Assembly: GCF_008704395.1 (NCBI RefSeq)
Contig: NZ_CP023695.1
Coordinates: 7,564,001-7,628,000 of the forward strand
Source: Streptomyces alboniger
GTDB taxonomy: Bacteria > Actinomycetota > Actinomycetes > Streptomycetales > Streptomycetaceae
Reading direction: 5' to 3'
Length of the DNA: 64,000 bases
Made by a program: the position numbers and the translations under genes. Shown piece by piece: positions 8,930 to 17,215 of this stretch (the first letter of the stretch is position 1; each line of letters starts with the position of its first letter). The notes beneath the pieces were generated by a model. That model saw only the letters and a program-made list of their open reading frames with translations, did not search any database and was not told where the DNA came from.

Positions 8930-9459
8930 CGGATCACGTCCTCCACGGCCTCGACGATGTGCGGATAGGCGCCGCACCGGCACAGGTTTCCACTCAGCCG
9001 CTCCCGGATCTCTTCCCTGGTCAGCTCCGTGGGCGAGCCGGTGCCCGCCCCCGGGTCCGTCACGTGCGAGGGGTGGCCCGCCTCGGCCTCCGCGAGGGCG
9101 CCGACGGCCGAGCAGATCTGCCCCGGGGTGCAGTAGCCGCACTGGAAGGCGTCGCGCTCCAGGAACGCCCGCTGCACGGGGTGCATCCCCTCGCCGTCGG
9201 CGGGGCGCAGCCCTTCGACGGTGGTGATGTCGGCCCCTTCGTGGGCGACGGCGAGCAGCAGACAGCTGTTCGCGCGGCGCCCGTCGACGAGGACGGTGCA
9301 GGCACCGCACTGGCCGTGGTCACAGCCCTTCTTGGCGCCGGTCAGGCCCAGCTGCTCGCGCAGGACGTCCAGCAGCGTCGAGCGGTGGTCGACGGTGAGA
9401 CGGCGGGACTCGCCGTTCACCGTCAGGGGCACTTCCGAGTGGAACACTTCGGTTCCCAT
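8926..9459 (-). CDS. yagT: Molybdenum aldehyde oxidoreductase, 2Fe-2S subunit (YagT-like)
   Basis: 177 residues with the plant-type [2Fe-2S] site KKGCDHGQCGACTVLVDG...C in the N-terminal half and the second cluster site CGYCTPGQICSA ... CRCGAYPHI in the C-terminal half. It is the first gene of the minus-strand aldehyde oxidoreductase operon and overlaps the next gene by four bases. ATG 9459 is preceded by GAGGGAG; upstream in-frame ATGs would add 31 unsupported residues. Unlike E. coli PaoA I see no twin-arginine signal peptide. Confidence 0.92.
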   Translation of the reverse strand: MGTEVFHSEVPLTVNGESRRLTVDHRSTLLDVLREQLGLTGAKKGCDHGQCGACTVLVDGRRANSCLLLAVAHEGADITTVEGLRPADGEGMHPVQRAFLERDAFQCGYCTPGQICSAVGALAEAEAGHPSHVTDPGAGTGSPTELTREEIRERLSGNLCRCGAYPHIVEAVEDVIR

Positions 9460-9566
9460 GAGACTCTGCTCCCTCGTCCGACGTGGTCCGTGAGGTGTCC
9501 GCTTTTCCAGCCTGGGCCAGGACACACGTTCCGGCATGCCGGACGACGCCACATAGGGTCGCGGCC

Positions 9567-9718
9567 ATGACCGACGACTGGAAGAAGGACCGGATCGGCA
9601 GTTGTGGCTCTATCCGCGCGAGCGGTGGAGCGACGACCGGTTCGCGCTCGGCCCGCGCCACGGTGAACTGCGGGAGGCGATCTGCCAGGAACTCGATCTG
9701 CTGGGTTCGCCGGAGTGA
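9567..9718 (+). pseudogene. Short gene apparently broken by a one-base frameshift
   Basis: The first codons from ATG 9567 read MTDDWKK, while the protein-like continuation RQLWLYPRERWSDDRFAL and ...ELREAICQELDLLGSPE to the TGA at 9716 is in another frame. The span is 152 bases; one added base near 9587-9595 would give a clean frame of 50 residues plus stop. The downstream frame has no start of its own. Either a natural frameshift or a sequencing error explains this. I do not recognise the protein. Confidence 0.45.
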
Positions 9719-9746
9719 CGGCGTGGGGCCCGTGGCGGTGACGGCG

Positions 9747-9778
9747 CGGGCCCGCCGGCCATCAGGTCGGCGGGCCCG
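9747..9778. terminator. Hairpin between the broken gene and the secreted-protein gene
   Basis: An 11-bp inverted repeat (9747-9757 with 9768-9778) and a 10-base loop. It lies between convergent genes and could serve both strands. Confidence 0.55.
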
Positions 9779-9841
9779 GCGGTCAGGTGGGTCGGTCCGG
9801 CGTTCGGGTGGGTCGGGCCAGGGATCAGTGGCCGCTCACGT

Positions 9842-10099
9842 TCAGTTCCTCGGCATCATGCTGCCCTGTGTGGCCTCGAACCCCGCCTTGGCGATGGCGA
9901 GGCCCTGCTTGGTGCCCTTGATGACGTGCTTGCTGGTGGTGCCCGGGTCCGCCAGCGTCTCGCCGAGGGCCGTGCCCACGCTCTTGTCCTTCGCCGGGCC
10001 CTCGTGGACGGCGGTCGCGGCGGCCTCGGCCGGGCCTCCCATGGCGAGGGCGGCTGCGGCGAGGGTCAGGACGGCGATGGCTCGCTTCTGGTTGCTCAT
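9842..10099 (-). CDS. Small secreted protein of unknown function
   Basis: 85 residues with an evident Sec signal peptide: positively charged start (MSNQKR), hydrophobic AIAVLTLAAAALAMG, and AEA-type cleavage site around residue 26. The mature part is about 60 residues, Lys/Gly/Ala rich, with no cysteines. I know no function; similar small exported proteins are common in Streptomyces. The stop is shortly downstream of the hairpin at 9747-9778 on the opposite reading. Confidence 0.65.
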   Translation of the reverse strand: MSNQKRAIAVLTLAAAALAMGGPAEAAATAVHEGPAKDKSVGTALGETLADPGTTSKHVIKGTKQGLAIAKAGFEATQGSMMPRN

Positions 10100-10384
10100 G
10101 ACCTCTCAAACGGCCGTGAGCGGGTGAGGATGCGTCCACCCCGGCTACATACCGCCATCAGAGCGAACGGCGTCAGCTCCTGCCCGCCTCGAATTGACTC
10201 GAAGGACTCGAAGGACAGTTGTCGAAACCCGCCGCCCGTGGCAGGTGTGAGCGCCTCGGTGACGGGCAGGCGATGGGTGCAGGGGTGACAACCTGACAGG
10301 CGTCGCTGAATGGTCAGTGGGCGGCGCCACGTGTGAGCTGAGCGGCCGCGCCTTCGTGGGACAGGGTGCGGCCGCTCACGCGTC
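10100..10384 (+). other. Intergenic region with a 9-base tandem repeat
   Basis: About 285 bases without a supported gene. It contains a tandem gactcgaag at 10196-10204 and 10205-10213. Otherwise I see nothing definite; it should hold the promoter of the small secreted protein gene. Confidence 0.35.
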
Positions 10385-11932
10385 TCACCGCCCGCGGCAC
10401 GTGACATCGCGCGCCGGCAGCTTGCCGGTGTCCAGGTAGGCGTTCACCCCCTTGTCCGCACAGGCGTTCCCGTAGTCGGCGTAGACGCCGTGCTGGTTGG
10501 CGTCGGGCACGGTGATCAGCCGGGACCGCGACCACTTCTCGCGCACCTGCCGCGCTCCGGAGTAGGTGGTACGCGTGTCACCGGTGGCGTTGACCAGTAG
10601 CGCAGGCACGTCGTTGTCGACCACGGTCGGCGCCTCGACGGGGCGGTCCCAGAACTCGCAGGTCGCGATGTTGTGCGTCAGGGGACTGGCGAAGGGCGCC
10701 CTGTCCCGGGCGGTCTGTATGTCACGCCAGTAGCTTTCCGTCCCGCGCCGGGTCGCGACGTCCCCACAGAGGATGGCCGTCTGCGCGCTGCCCTGGTGCG
10801 ACCCCGCCTCGGTCGTGAGGCTTTCCAGCATCTTCGCCAGCCAGGGCCCCGGCTCCACGCGGTTCCGGTCGGCCGCGCGTGCGAGCGTGCGGGTCACGGA
10901 GGCGAGCTGAGCCCGTTGCGTGTCGAGGTCGCTGCCCAGGCCGGCGAAGTAGACGACGGGCAGGTAGTGCTCGTCCACCCGGAACCTCCCGACCCGCAAG
11001 GGCTTGTCGGCGGCGGCCTCCTGGATGCGTTCCACGGTGGCCCGCACGGCGGCGGGCGTGCTCCCGAGGCCGTAGGTCTCGTCGCGGGCGGCCGCCCAGG
11101 CCGCCCAGTCGTGGAGCGCTCGCTCATTGGCCGCGGTGGCGTCCGCGAGGAGCGTCTGGCTGTACCGGGCGGGGTCGATGACTCCGTCGAGCACCATGCG
11201 GTCGGTGCGGCCGGGGAACATCTTGGTGTAGACCGCGCCGAGGTAACTGCCGTAGGAGAAGCCCAAGTAGGAGATCCGCTTCGCGCCCAGGGCGCCCCTG
11301 ATGACGTCCATGTCGCGGGCGGTGTTGCGGGTGGTGACGTACGGCAGCACATCACCGTTCGTGCGCCGGCACCGCTCGGCCAGCTCGCGCTGACGGGCCA
11401 CCGACCGCTTGAATCCGGCGCGGTCGGAGCCGGCCGAGAAGACCGCCGACCCGACGTCCCAGCCGCAGTCCAGCGGTGTGGAGCGGCCCACGAACCGCGG
11501 GTCCATGCCGATGAGGTCGTACTTCCGGGCCACCTTGCCCATGGTCTCGCCGACGAGGAGCGGCATGTCGAGACCCGGTCCTCCCGGCCCGCCGTTGTTG
11601 AGCAGCAGGGGCCCGACGCGGTGCGCGGAGTCCGTGGCGCGCAGCCGGGACAGGGCGACGGTGATGGTCCTGCCGCCCGGGTCGGAGTAGTCGAGGGGCA
11701 CGGTGGCGTCGGCGCACTGGACGCCCGCGGCGTCGAGCTTCTGTCCGGTGGTGTCGTCCGGACCGAGTGTGCAGGTGTGCCAGTCGAGGGTCTGGTCGTA
11801 GTACTTCCCGAGCGGCTTGGCCGCCGTGGCGGGCGTCCCGGCGGGTTTCGCCGTCGCGGGCAAGGCGCCCGCCCCCACGGTCAGCACCGCGGTGGCGGCG
11901 ACAGCGGCCCGTAAAAATATGTTGGTTCGCAT
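10385..11932 (-). CDS. Secreted alpha/beta hydrolase, tripeptidyl aminopeptidase-like (SlpD/SlpE type)
   Basis: 515 residues. The N-terminus is a signal peptide (MRTNIFLRAAVAATAVLTV ... LPATA). The oxyanion loop LNNGGPGGPG and the nucleophile elbow YLGFSYGSYLGAVY (GxSxG) are typical of the Streptomyces tripeptidyl aminopeptidase family S33, and the C-terminal TAP-like domain carries the Asp (NATGDTRTTY) and His (DANQHGVYADYG). It probably trims N-terminal peptides outside the cell. Codon 7 is a rare TTA (11912-11914), which in Streptomyces makes translation depend on bldA tRNA. ATG 11932 is preferred; neither it nor ATG 11941 has a clear ribosome site. Confidence 0.9.
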   Translation of the reverse strand: MRTNIFLRAAVAATAVLTVGAGALPATAKPAGTPATAAKPLGKYYDQTLDWHTCTLGPDDTTGQKLDAAGVQCADATVPLDYSDPGGRTITVALSRLRATDSAHRVGPLLLNNGGPGGPGLDMPLLVGETMGKVARKYDLIGMDPRFVGRSTPLDCGWDVGSAVFSAGSDRAGFKRSVARQRELAERCRRTNGDVLPYVTTRNTARDMDVIRGALGAKRISYLGFSYGSYLGAVYTKMFPGRTDRMVLDGVIDPARYSQTLLADATAANERALHDWAAWAAARDETYGLGSTPAAVRATVERIQEAAADKPLRVGRFRVDEHYLPVVYFAGLGSDLDTQRAQLASVTRTLARAADRNRVEPGPWLAKMLESLTTEAGSHQGSAQTAILCGDVATRRGTESYWRDIQTARDRAPFASPLTHNIATCEFWDRPVEAPTVVDNDVPALLVNATGDTRTTYSGARQVREKWSRSRLITVPDANQHGVYADYGNACADKGVNAYLDTGKLPARDVTCRGR

Positions 11933-12011
11933 GCACCGCACGCTAGGCGTGGGCCACGTCCCGGCTCACTGCGGTCAGCCCCCCGATCCTTCCGGGGGCC
12001 AACCCCAGGGC

Positions 12012-12425
12012 CTACCTCGCCAGCTCCGCGCGGATGGTCTTGCCGGTCGCGCCGAGGGTCACGCTCACGGCCTCGGCCAGGTTCCGCACCATGGGCCAGC
12101 CGAATCCGCCCGTGCCCCCCACGAGGTCGGGCGTGCGCTCCTGAGGTGCTCGCGGGTCCGCGTCCGAGACCATGACGGTGATGACGTCGGCCCGCGCCTG
12201 GAGACGCAGCGAGCACAGGGCGCCACGGGCGTGGCGTACGACGTTCGTGATGAGCTCGGAGACGACGAGTTCGATGCTCGCGGCGGTCTGGTCGCCGACG
12301 GCCGGGGTCAGCCCGGCGATGAAGCCGCGCGTGAGGTCCCGGGCGTCGGTGACCGCTTGGGGCTCCTTGTCGAAGGTGGCCGTCTCAGGCGGCCCGTCAT
12401 CGAGCCGGATCTGCTGCGTCCGCAT
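12012..12425 (-). CDS. Anti-sigma factor-type serine kinase (HATPase_c, RsbW/SpoIIAB-like)
   Basis: 137 residues forming a single GHKL ATPase domain: N-box SELITNVVRHARG around residue 56-66, the G1 region (VSDADPRAPQ) and the Gly-rich VGGTGGFGWPMVRNLAE lid. These proteins bind sigma factors or phosphorylate STAS anti-anti-sigma factors. Candidates in this window are the sigma factor at 1865 and the STAS protein at 28260, but pairing is unproven. ATG 12425 has a strong GAAGGAGGGGAGG ribosome site; the longer frame upstream is not credible. Confidence 0.85.
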   Translation of the reverse strand: MRTQQIRLDDGPPETATFDKEPQAVTDARDLTRGFIAGLTPAVGDQTAASIELVVSELITNVVRHARGALCSLRLQARADVITVMVSDADPRAPQERTPDLVGGTGGFGWPMVRNLAEAVSVTLGATGKTIRAELAR

Positions 12426-12561
12426 GAGCCTCCCCTCCTTCGGTCCTCCTGTGGAATAGCTGTACGAGAGGTACCCCTGCCCGGAAACCGGCAGGTTTAA
12501 TGCCCTCCGCATGGCCGGGAACAGCTGGTTGCCGAACCGTTGCAGAGAGCGTCGCCCGGTG

Positions 12562-13254
12562 TCAGTCGTCGGCGTCCCGGCACTCCACGTGTCCCCAGCC
12601 GTGCGCGTTCTTCGCGATCTTCTCCCCGGCGGCATACGGCTTCTGGCAGTGGCAGCGGCCAGGAAACTTCGCCTTGATGACGGCGCCCGACGCCCCCTTC
12701 CTCGCGCGGGCGGCGGCCTTCTTGGGCGCGCGGCCCGCGGGGGAGGCGGTCACGCGGTCCGCACGCGGTGCGGGGATCTCCCGCGCCCCGTGGGCGGTGC
12801 CGGCGGGCTGCTGGCTCGTCGCGACGTCGCTGGCCGCGACATCGGCGATCGCGTTGAGGTGATCGCCGTCCACCCGGTGGGCGGCCACGTGCCGGAACGT
12901 CACGGCGCGGCCTTGCAGCAGTGCGTCGATGCGTACGACGAGGTCCTTGTTGGCGACGGGCTTCTTCGCCGCGGTCAGCCAGCCGTTGCGCTTCCAGGTG
13001 GCGATCCACTTGGTGACCGCGTTCATCGCGTACTGACTGTCCATCCGTACTTCGAGGGGCACCGCCGGATCCGTGGCCTCCAACAGCTCGGCCAGCGCGG
13101 TCAGTTCGGCCACGTTGTTCGTGGAGTGGCCGAGCGGGCCGGCCTCCCAGCGCTGCGGGTGCCCCTCGGCGTCGGCGACCACCCAGGCCCAGGCGGCGGG
13201 CCCGGGGTTCTTCTTGGCCGCTCCGTCGCAGGCGGCAATGATCAGGTCAGACAT
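12562..13254 (-). CDS. Ribonuclease HI domain protein with Cys-rich tail
   Basis: 230 residues. The RNase H fold occupies about residues 1-140 with the DEDD catalytic set: ACDGAAKKNPGP (Asp10), NNVAELTALAE (Glu), EVRMDSQYAMNAV (Asp) and HLNAIADVAA (Asp). The handle region KWIATWKRNGW is present. A basic Ala/Lys-rich linker (APKKAAARARKG) leads to a C-terminal CHC...HVEC segment that may bind zinc. RNase HI cuts the RNA strand of RNA-DNA hybrids. Start ATG 13254 has GAGGA upstream. It is divergent from the MarR gene. Confidence 0.85.
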   Translation of the reverse strand: MSDLIIAACDGAAKKNPGPAAWAWVVADAEGHPQRWEAGPLGHSTNNVAELTALAELLEATDPAVPLEVRMDSQYAMNAVTKWIATWKRNGWLTAAKKPVANKDLVVRIDALLQGRAVTFRHVAAHRVDGDHLNAIADVAASDVATSQQPAGTAHGAREIPAPRADRVTASPAGRAPKKAAARARKGASGAVIKAKFPGRCHCQKPYAAGEKIAKNAHGWGHVECRDADD

Positions 13255-13317
13255 TCCTCGATGATTTCATCCGCTGCCCGGCGCGCGGACACCGCCGGGT
13301 CGAGGAGGCATTATCCA

Positions 13318-13337
13318 AGCGCTGTTATATTAGCGCT
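13318..13337. promoter_or_regulatory. Candidate MarR operator / promoter
   Basis: Two identical self-complementary hexamers AGCGCT at 13318-13323 and 13332-13337 separated by 8 bases form an inverted repeat directly abutting the GTG start at 13338. The AT-rich spacer contains TATATT (13326-13331), a possible -10 box that would place the transcription start at or near the start codon (leaderless mRNA). Autoregulation by the MarR protein is inferred from position. Confidence 0.5.
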
Positions 13338-13862
13338 GTGACAAATTCGGACCACGCGGCACAGGCCGACCCCACGGCTCCGCTCGACCCCACGGCCCAG
13401 CCCGACCCGTGGCAGTCGCTGCACGAGCTGCTCGCCGCCATGGACGCCGAGATCGAGCAGGTCTATGTCGAGCGCGGCATCGAGGGAGTCCGGCCGCGGT
13501 TCGCCTATCCGCTGATCCGGCTCGCCCACACCGGACCGCTGACCATCCGCGAACTGGCGGAATCCCTGAACCGCTCGCACTCCGCGATCAGCCAGACGAT
13601 CGCCGCCCTGCGCAAGGAGGGCCTGGTCACCTCGGAGCCGGGGCCCGACGCCCGCACCCGGCGGATCGACCTGACCGAGCGCGGCCGGGCCCTGGTCCCG
13701 TTCCTCGAGAGCGAGTGGCGCGCCACCCACGCGGCCGTCGCCGAGCTGGACGCGGAGGTCCCGTACGCGCTGACCGTCGTCGTGGAGGAGCTGCGGCGGG
13801 CGCTGGAACACCGGTCGATGCGGCAGCGGATCCTCCACCACCTCGTCGAGCCACCGGGATGA
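13338..13862 (+). CDS. MarR-family transcriptional regulator
   Basis: 174 residues with a winged HTH: PLTIRELAESLNRSHSAISQTIAALRKEGLV followed by the wing TSEPGPDARTRRIDLTERGRAL, flanked by helices that form the dimer interface. MarR proteins are usually ligand-responsive repressors of an adjacent exporter; here the MFS gene starts inside the stop codon (ATGA), so the two are co-translated. The GTG start has no ribosome site and may be leaderless. The palindrome just upstream is the likely operator. Confidence 0.88.
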   Translation: MTNSDHAAQADPTAPLDPTAQPDPWQSLHELLAAMDAEIEQVYVERGIEGVRPRFAYPLIRLAHTGPLTIRELAESLNRSHSAISQTIAALRKEGLVTSEPGPDARTRRIDLTERGRALVPFLESEWRATHAAVAELDAEVPYALTVVVEELRRALEHRSMRQRILHHLVEPPG

Positions 13863-15145
13863 GGGTGCGCGGCTGGTTCCTCGACACCCGCCCACTCCGT
13901 GCCAGCCGTACGTTCCGTGACCTGTGGGCAGGCTCCGCGGCTTCCCAACTCGGCGGGCAGATAGCCACCGTGGCGGTGCTGGCCCATGTCTGGGAGCTGA
14001 CCGGCAGCCCTGTGGGCACCGGCGCCATCGGGCTCGCCACCGGCGTGCCCATGGTGCTCTTCGGGCTGCTCGGCGGCGCGTTGGCCGACCGCGCAGACCG
14101 CCGCGCGGTGGTGCGCGCCACCACCGCGGGTCAACTGCTGGTCGCGGCAGGGCTGTGCGCCCAGGCCCTGGCGGGCCATCAGAACGTGGTGCTGCTGCTC
14201 ACGCTGGTCGCCACAGGGACGGCGTGCGGCGCACTCGGCGCCCCCGCCCGGCGTACCCTCCCCGTCCGGCTGCTGCCGTCCGACCAGGTGGCGGCCGGTC
14301 TGGCACTGTCCAACCTCTCCTTCCAGACGGCGATGCTGGCCGGTCCCGCGCTGGCCGGCCTGATCATCGCTCGCTGGGGCCTCTTCGCCGCCTACGCCGC
14401 TCAGGCCGTGGCCGTCGCGATCTCGATGCTCGCGATGATCCGCCTCCCCACCATGAAGCCCGTGGGGCCCGGCGCGGGAGGTGGCGGCCGTCGGGCCGAG
14501 CGCGGCGGCTGGCAGGTCGTGCTGCGCCGCCCGACCCTGTGGGGCTCGATGGCCACCGACCTGTCCGCGACGCTGCTCGCCATGCCGATCGCGCTCTTCC
14601 CGCTGGTCAACGAGGTCCGGTTCGGCGGCGATCCGCAGACCCTCGGTCTGTTCCTCTCGGCCGTCGCGGTTGGAGGCGTCAGCGCCGGCCTGGTGTCCGG
14701 CGCCGTGACGCGGCGGCGCCGCAGCGGGCAGGTGCAGCTGATCGCGGCCGCCACGTGGGGCCTGGCGCTGGCCGGCTTCGGCCTGGCGGGGCAGGTGTGG
14801 ATGGCGCTCGCCTGCCTTGCGGTGGCCGGTGCCGCCGACACGGTGTCGGTGGTCACCCGCAGCGCCTTGATCCAGTTGGAGACGCCGGACGCGTACCGGG
14901 GCCGGGTCTCCTCGGTGGAGCACGTCATCGGGGTCGCGGGCCCTGAGGTGGGCAACTTCCGTGGTGGTCTGCTGGCGTCGGCCACCTCGGCGTCCTTCGC
15001 GCTGGTCTCCGGCGGCCTGTCAGCCGTCCTGATGATCGCAGCGGTGGCCGCGGTGAACCCTTCGCTCCGCGCCTATCGCACGCCGCCTGCCACCGAGAGG
15101 CCGACGCTCTCGCGGACTGCCGACGTGGCGAAGGCGGCCGGCTGA
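13859..15145 (+). CDS. MFS transporter, probable drug exporter
   Basis: 428 residues with about 12 predicted transmembrane segments, starting at FRDLWAGSAASQLGGQIATVAVL. The loop 2-3 signature is GGALADRADRRAVVRA, the Gx(L)ADRxxRR pattern of multidrug MFS (enterobactin/macrolide exporter-like) proteins. It is translationally coupled to the MarR regulator by an ATGA overlap and is therefore likely induced by the substrate sensed by that regulator. Substrate unknown. Confidence 0.88.
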   Translation: MRVRGWFLDTRPLRASRTFRDLWAGSAASQLGGQIATVAVLAHVWELTGSPVGTGAIGLATGVPMVLFGLLGGALADRADRRAVVRATTAGQLLVAAGLCAQALAGHQNVVLLLTLVATGTACGALGAPARRTLPVRLLPSDQVAAGLALSNLSFQTAMLAGPALAGLIIARWGLFAAYAAQAVAVAISMLAMIRLPTMKPVGPGAGGGGRRAERGGWQVVLRRPTLWGSMATDLSATLLAMPIALFPLVNEVRFGGDPQTLGLFLSAVAVGGVSAGLVSGAVTRRRRSGQVQLIAAATWGLALAGFGLAGQVWMALACLAVAGAADTVSVVTRSALIQLETPDAYRGRVSSVEHVIGVAGPEVGNFRGGLLASATSASFALVSGGLSAVLMIAAVAAVNPSLRAYRTPPATERPTLSRTADVAKAAG

Positions 15146-15173
15146 ATCTCCCGAGGCGTCGGAGGGCCGGTCA

Positions 15174-15231
15174 GCGGGGACGGGGAGCGTCGGCCACGCG
15201 TCGCGGGGACGGGGAGCGTCAGCCACGCGTC
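15174..15231 (+). repeat. Tandem 29-base duplication
   Basis: Two adjacent 29-base copies (15174-15202 and 15203-15231) differing at one base, in the gap between the MFS gene and the haem-oxygenase-like gene. Confidence 0.75.
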
Positions 15232-15296
15232 AGAAGCTCCGCGCACACTGGACGGCCGCACCACCCGGCCCGTCCGACACGTGGAGGAGACCACAC

Positions 15297-16037
15297 ATGC
15301 CCTCTGTGTTAGATCAGTACGAAGCGCGCGCCGAGGCAGCCAGGAAGGGGTTCGCGGAACACCCCGCCGTCCTGGAGCTGGGGTCGCCGCAGACCGACGC
15401 CCGGCTGTTCCTGCAATGGCACTACCGCTACTGCCTGCACGGCGTGCACGTCACCCGTGACATGCAGCGCGTCATCGAGACGGCCGGCGCCCGTTCCCGG
15501 GACGCCGGCCATGACTCGGTGGGGGAGGGGCTGATCAAGCACGCCCGCGGCGAGACGGGCCACGACCGGCTGATGGTCGACGACGCCCGCTCCACCGCCG
15601 CGCTGCTCGGCGGCAAGGGCGGCGTCGTCCTGGACACCGAGGACATCCTCGCGAACACGCCGGCGCTCTCCTCCGCCGCCCGCTACAACGCGCTCTTCGA
15701 GCGCCTCAGCGGCGGTACGGAACCGGTGTGCACCGTGGCCGCGCTCTACGAGATGGAGCAGCTCTCGGCCGGATTCGCCGTCGACCTGGTCGTCAACTGC
15801 AAGCGCACCATGGGCGACGACGCCTCGCGGTTCACCTTCCTCGACGAGCACGTCGTCGTGGACGTCGGCCACATCGCGCTGGACCGACGCATGCTGGAGA
15901 CCGCCCTGACCGACCGGCCCCCGCTCCTCGACGCCATGGTGGAGGCGGGTACCGAAGTGCTCGCCTCCTACGCCGAGTTCGTGGGCGAGTGCCTGGAACT
16001 GGCCCGCGCCGACCTCGCCGCGGACCCAGCTCGCTGA
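15297..16037 (+). CDS. Haem-oxygenase-like fold (HDO/TenA-type) protein with a TTA codon
   Basis: 246 residues, mainly helical. Metal-ligand-like clusters are spread over the helices: HYRYCLHGVH, IKHARGETGHDRLMVDDA, LYEMEQLSAGFAVD and DEHVVVDVGHIALD. The E/H-x3-D/E-x2-H patterns resemble those of haem-oxygenase-like diiron oxidases and the iron-containing redox (TenA/CADD-related) families, which do unusual C-C or C-N oxidations. Assignment to the fold is moderately firm; function is unknown. The fifth codon is TTA (15309-15311), so translation likely depends on bldA. GTGGAGGAGA precedes ATG 15297. Confidence 0.7.
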   Translation: MPSVLDQYEARAEAARKGFAEHPAVLELGSPQTDARLFLQWHYRYCLHGVHVTRDMQRVIETAGARSRDAGHDSVGEGLIKHARGETGHDRLMVDDARSTAALLGGKGGVVLDTEDILANTPALSSAARYNALFERLSGGTEPVCTVAALYEMEQLSAGFAVDLVVNCKRTMGDDASRFTFLDEHVVVDVGHIALDRRMLETALTDRPPLLDAMVEAGTEVLASYAEFVGECLELARADLAADPAR

Positions 16038-16060
16038 CGCCCGTCACTCAGCCGCGGCTG

Positions 16061-16216
16061 TCACCAATAGTGCCGTCGGCCGCCGACAGCGTGGCCGACG
16101 GAGCCGAGGACCCACAGAGCCGCACCGATGATGACCAGTATGACGCCGATGGTCCACAGGATGGAGATACCGGCCACCAGGCCGATAACGAGCAGGATGA
16201 TTCCGAGTGCGATCAT
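16061..16216 (-). CDS. Very small membrane protein (DUF6131-like)
   Basis: 51 residues (MIALGIILLVIGLVAG...) with two hydrophobic segments of about 16-18 residues separated by a short turn, ending in GHAVGGRRHYW. It matches a small membrane protein widespread in Streptomyces. GGAGG stands six bases before the ATG at 16216. It lies in a group of small genes near the catalase. Function unknown. Confidence 0.8.
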   Translation of the reverse strand: MIALGIILLVIGLVAGISILWTIGVILVIIGAALWVLGSVGHAVGGRRHYW

Positions 16217-16317
16217 TGGATCCTCCGACCCTCTGAATTATTTCAAGTATGCGCCTTAAGCGTGCTGGGCGACAGCCGCGAAGTCGGTCCCTTCCTGGGG
16301 CCGGTGCGGCAAGGACG

Positions 16318-16446
16318 TCAGTGGTGACCGTGAGCGGTGTCGGAGGCCCCGCCGAAGAGCCGCGCGATGGCGCGGAACGGGAGCGTGACCACCGTGGCGA
16401 TGGCTCCGCCGATCGAGCGGAGAACGTCTGCAATGGCCTTCAGCAT
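16318..16446 (-). CDS. Very small hydrophobic protein
   Basis: 42 residues (MLKAIADVLRSIGG...) with one hydrophobic/amphipathic stretch AIATVVTLPFRAIARLFGGASD and a His-rich end (AHGHH). Proteins with the LPFRxxARLFGGA pattern recur in Streptomyces. TTGGAGG lies seven bases before ATG 16446. It is in tandem with the 51-residue membrane protein. Function unknown; membrane association is likely. Confidence 0.75.
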   Translation of the reverse strand: MLKAIADVLRSIGGAIATVVTLPFRAIARLFGGASDTAHGHH

Positions 16447-16729
16447 GTGTGGGCCTCCAAGGAATCTTGTGGTGCGAGTCGTGCGACGGGCAATTGCCGC
16501 GTGCTGTTCCGTGCGCTGCTCCTACCGGTTGCCCTGAGAGTGACGTCGAAAACACAGAGAAATTCCGACGACTCCGCGACACGGAGATACTCGGGCCACT
16601 CCGCCACCTTGCGAGCCCATTCCGGAATCTTGTGATTACCGATCGTTCGACGGGGCACAAGGGGACAGCCAAAACGGCGATTCCCCGTACAGAACAGAGA
16701 TTCCTCGCCCCGGACGGAAGGATCACGAC

Positions 16730-16957
16730 GTGCTCAGGCCCCACCCCTCGTTCCTGCGCGCCCTGCTCGAAACCCACACGACGCTCGGAGAGCTCCAGGC
16801 CAAGGAGGACTCCGCCGAGGTCCGCCGACGGCTGGACGACGTCTCGTACACCCTGTGCGTCTCCACGGGCACGCGGACCCTCGACGCGGCGCTCGCCTCG
16901 GCCCGGGCCCAGCTGGCGGGAGTGACCTCGCAGGAGGACTCCGGCCTGGCCGCCTGA
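16730..16957 (+). CDS. Small DUF5133-like protein
   Basis: 75 residues beginning MLRPHPSFLRALLETHTTLGEL and containing RRRLDDVSYTLCVSTGTRTLDAALASARAQL, the conserved core of a Streptomyces-specific small protein family (DUF5133). GTG start at 16730 preceded by GGAAGGA. It is predicted helical and soluble, with a single Cys in the conserved TLCVSTG. Function unknown; here it lies upstream of the catalase gene. Confidence 0.8.
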   Translation: MLRPHPSFLRALLETHTTLGELQAKEDSAEVRRRLDDVSYTLCVSTGTRTLDAALASARAQLAGVTSQEDSGLAA

Positions 16958-17215
16958 CCGGCCGAAGGCGGACGACCGCCCCGCCTTCGCCGCGGCCGGA
17001 GTATTCCGTTTCGCCCCGTGGCCCTCGGGCACACGGGGCGGCAGGCGTGGAAGGTCCACCTGGAACGTGCGGTCCTCACGCACGCGCGGTCCTCGCGCCC
17101 GGCCTCGTGCCGCCGCCCGGAGCGCCACAGAAGCACGGCTGGACGGCGTACGCCCTTGTTTGGGTCCGCCCTCACGAGGCCATGGCTGTGACACCCCCTC
17201 ACCACTGGAGCCACC

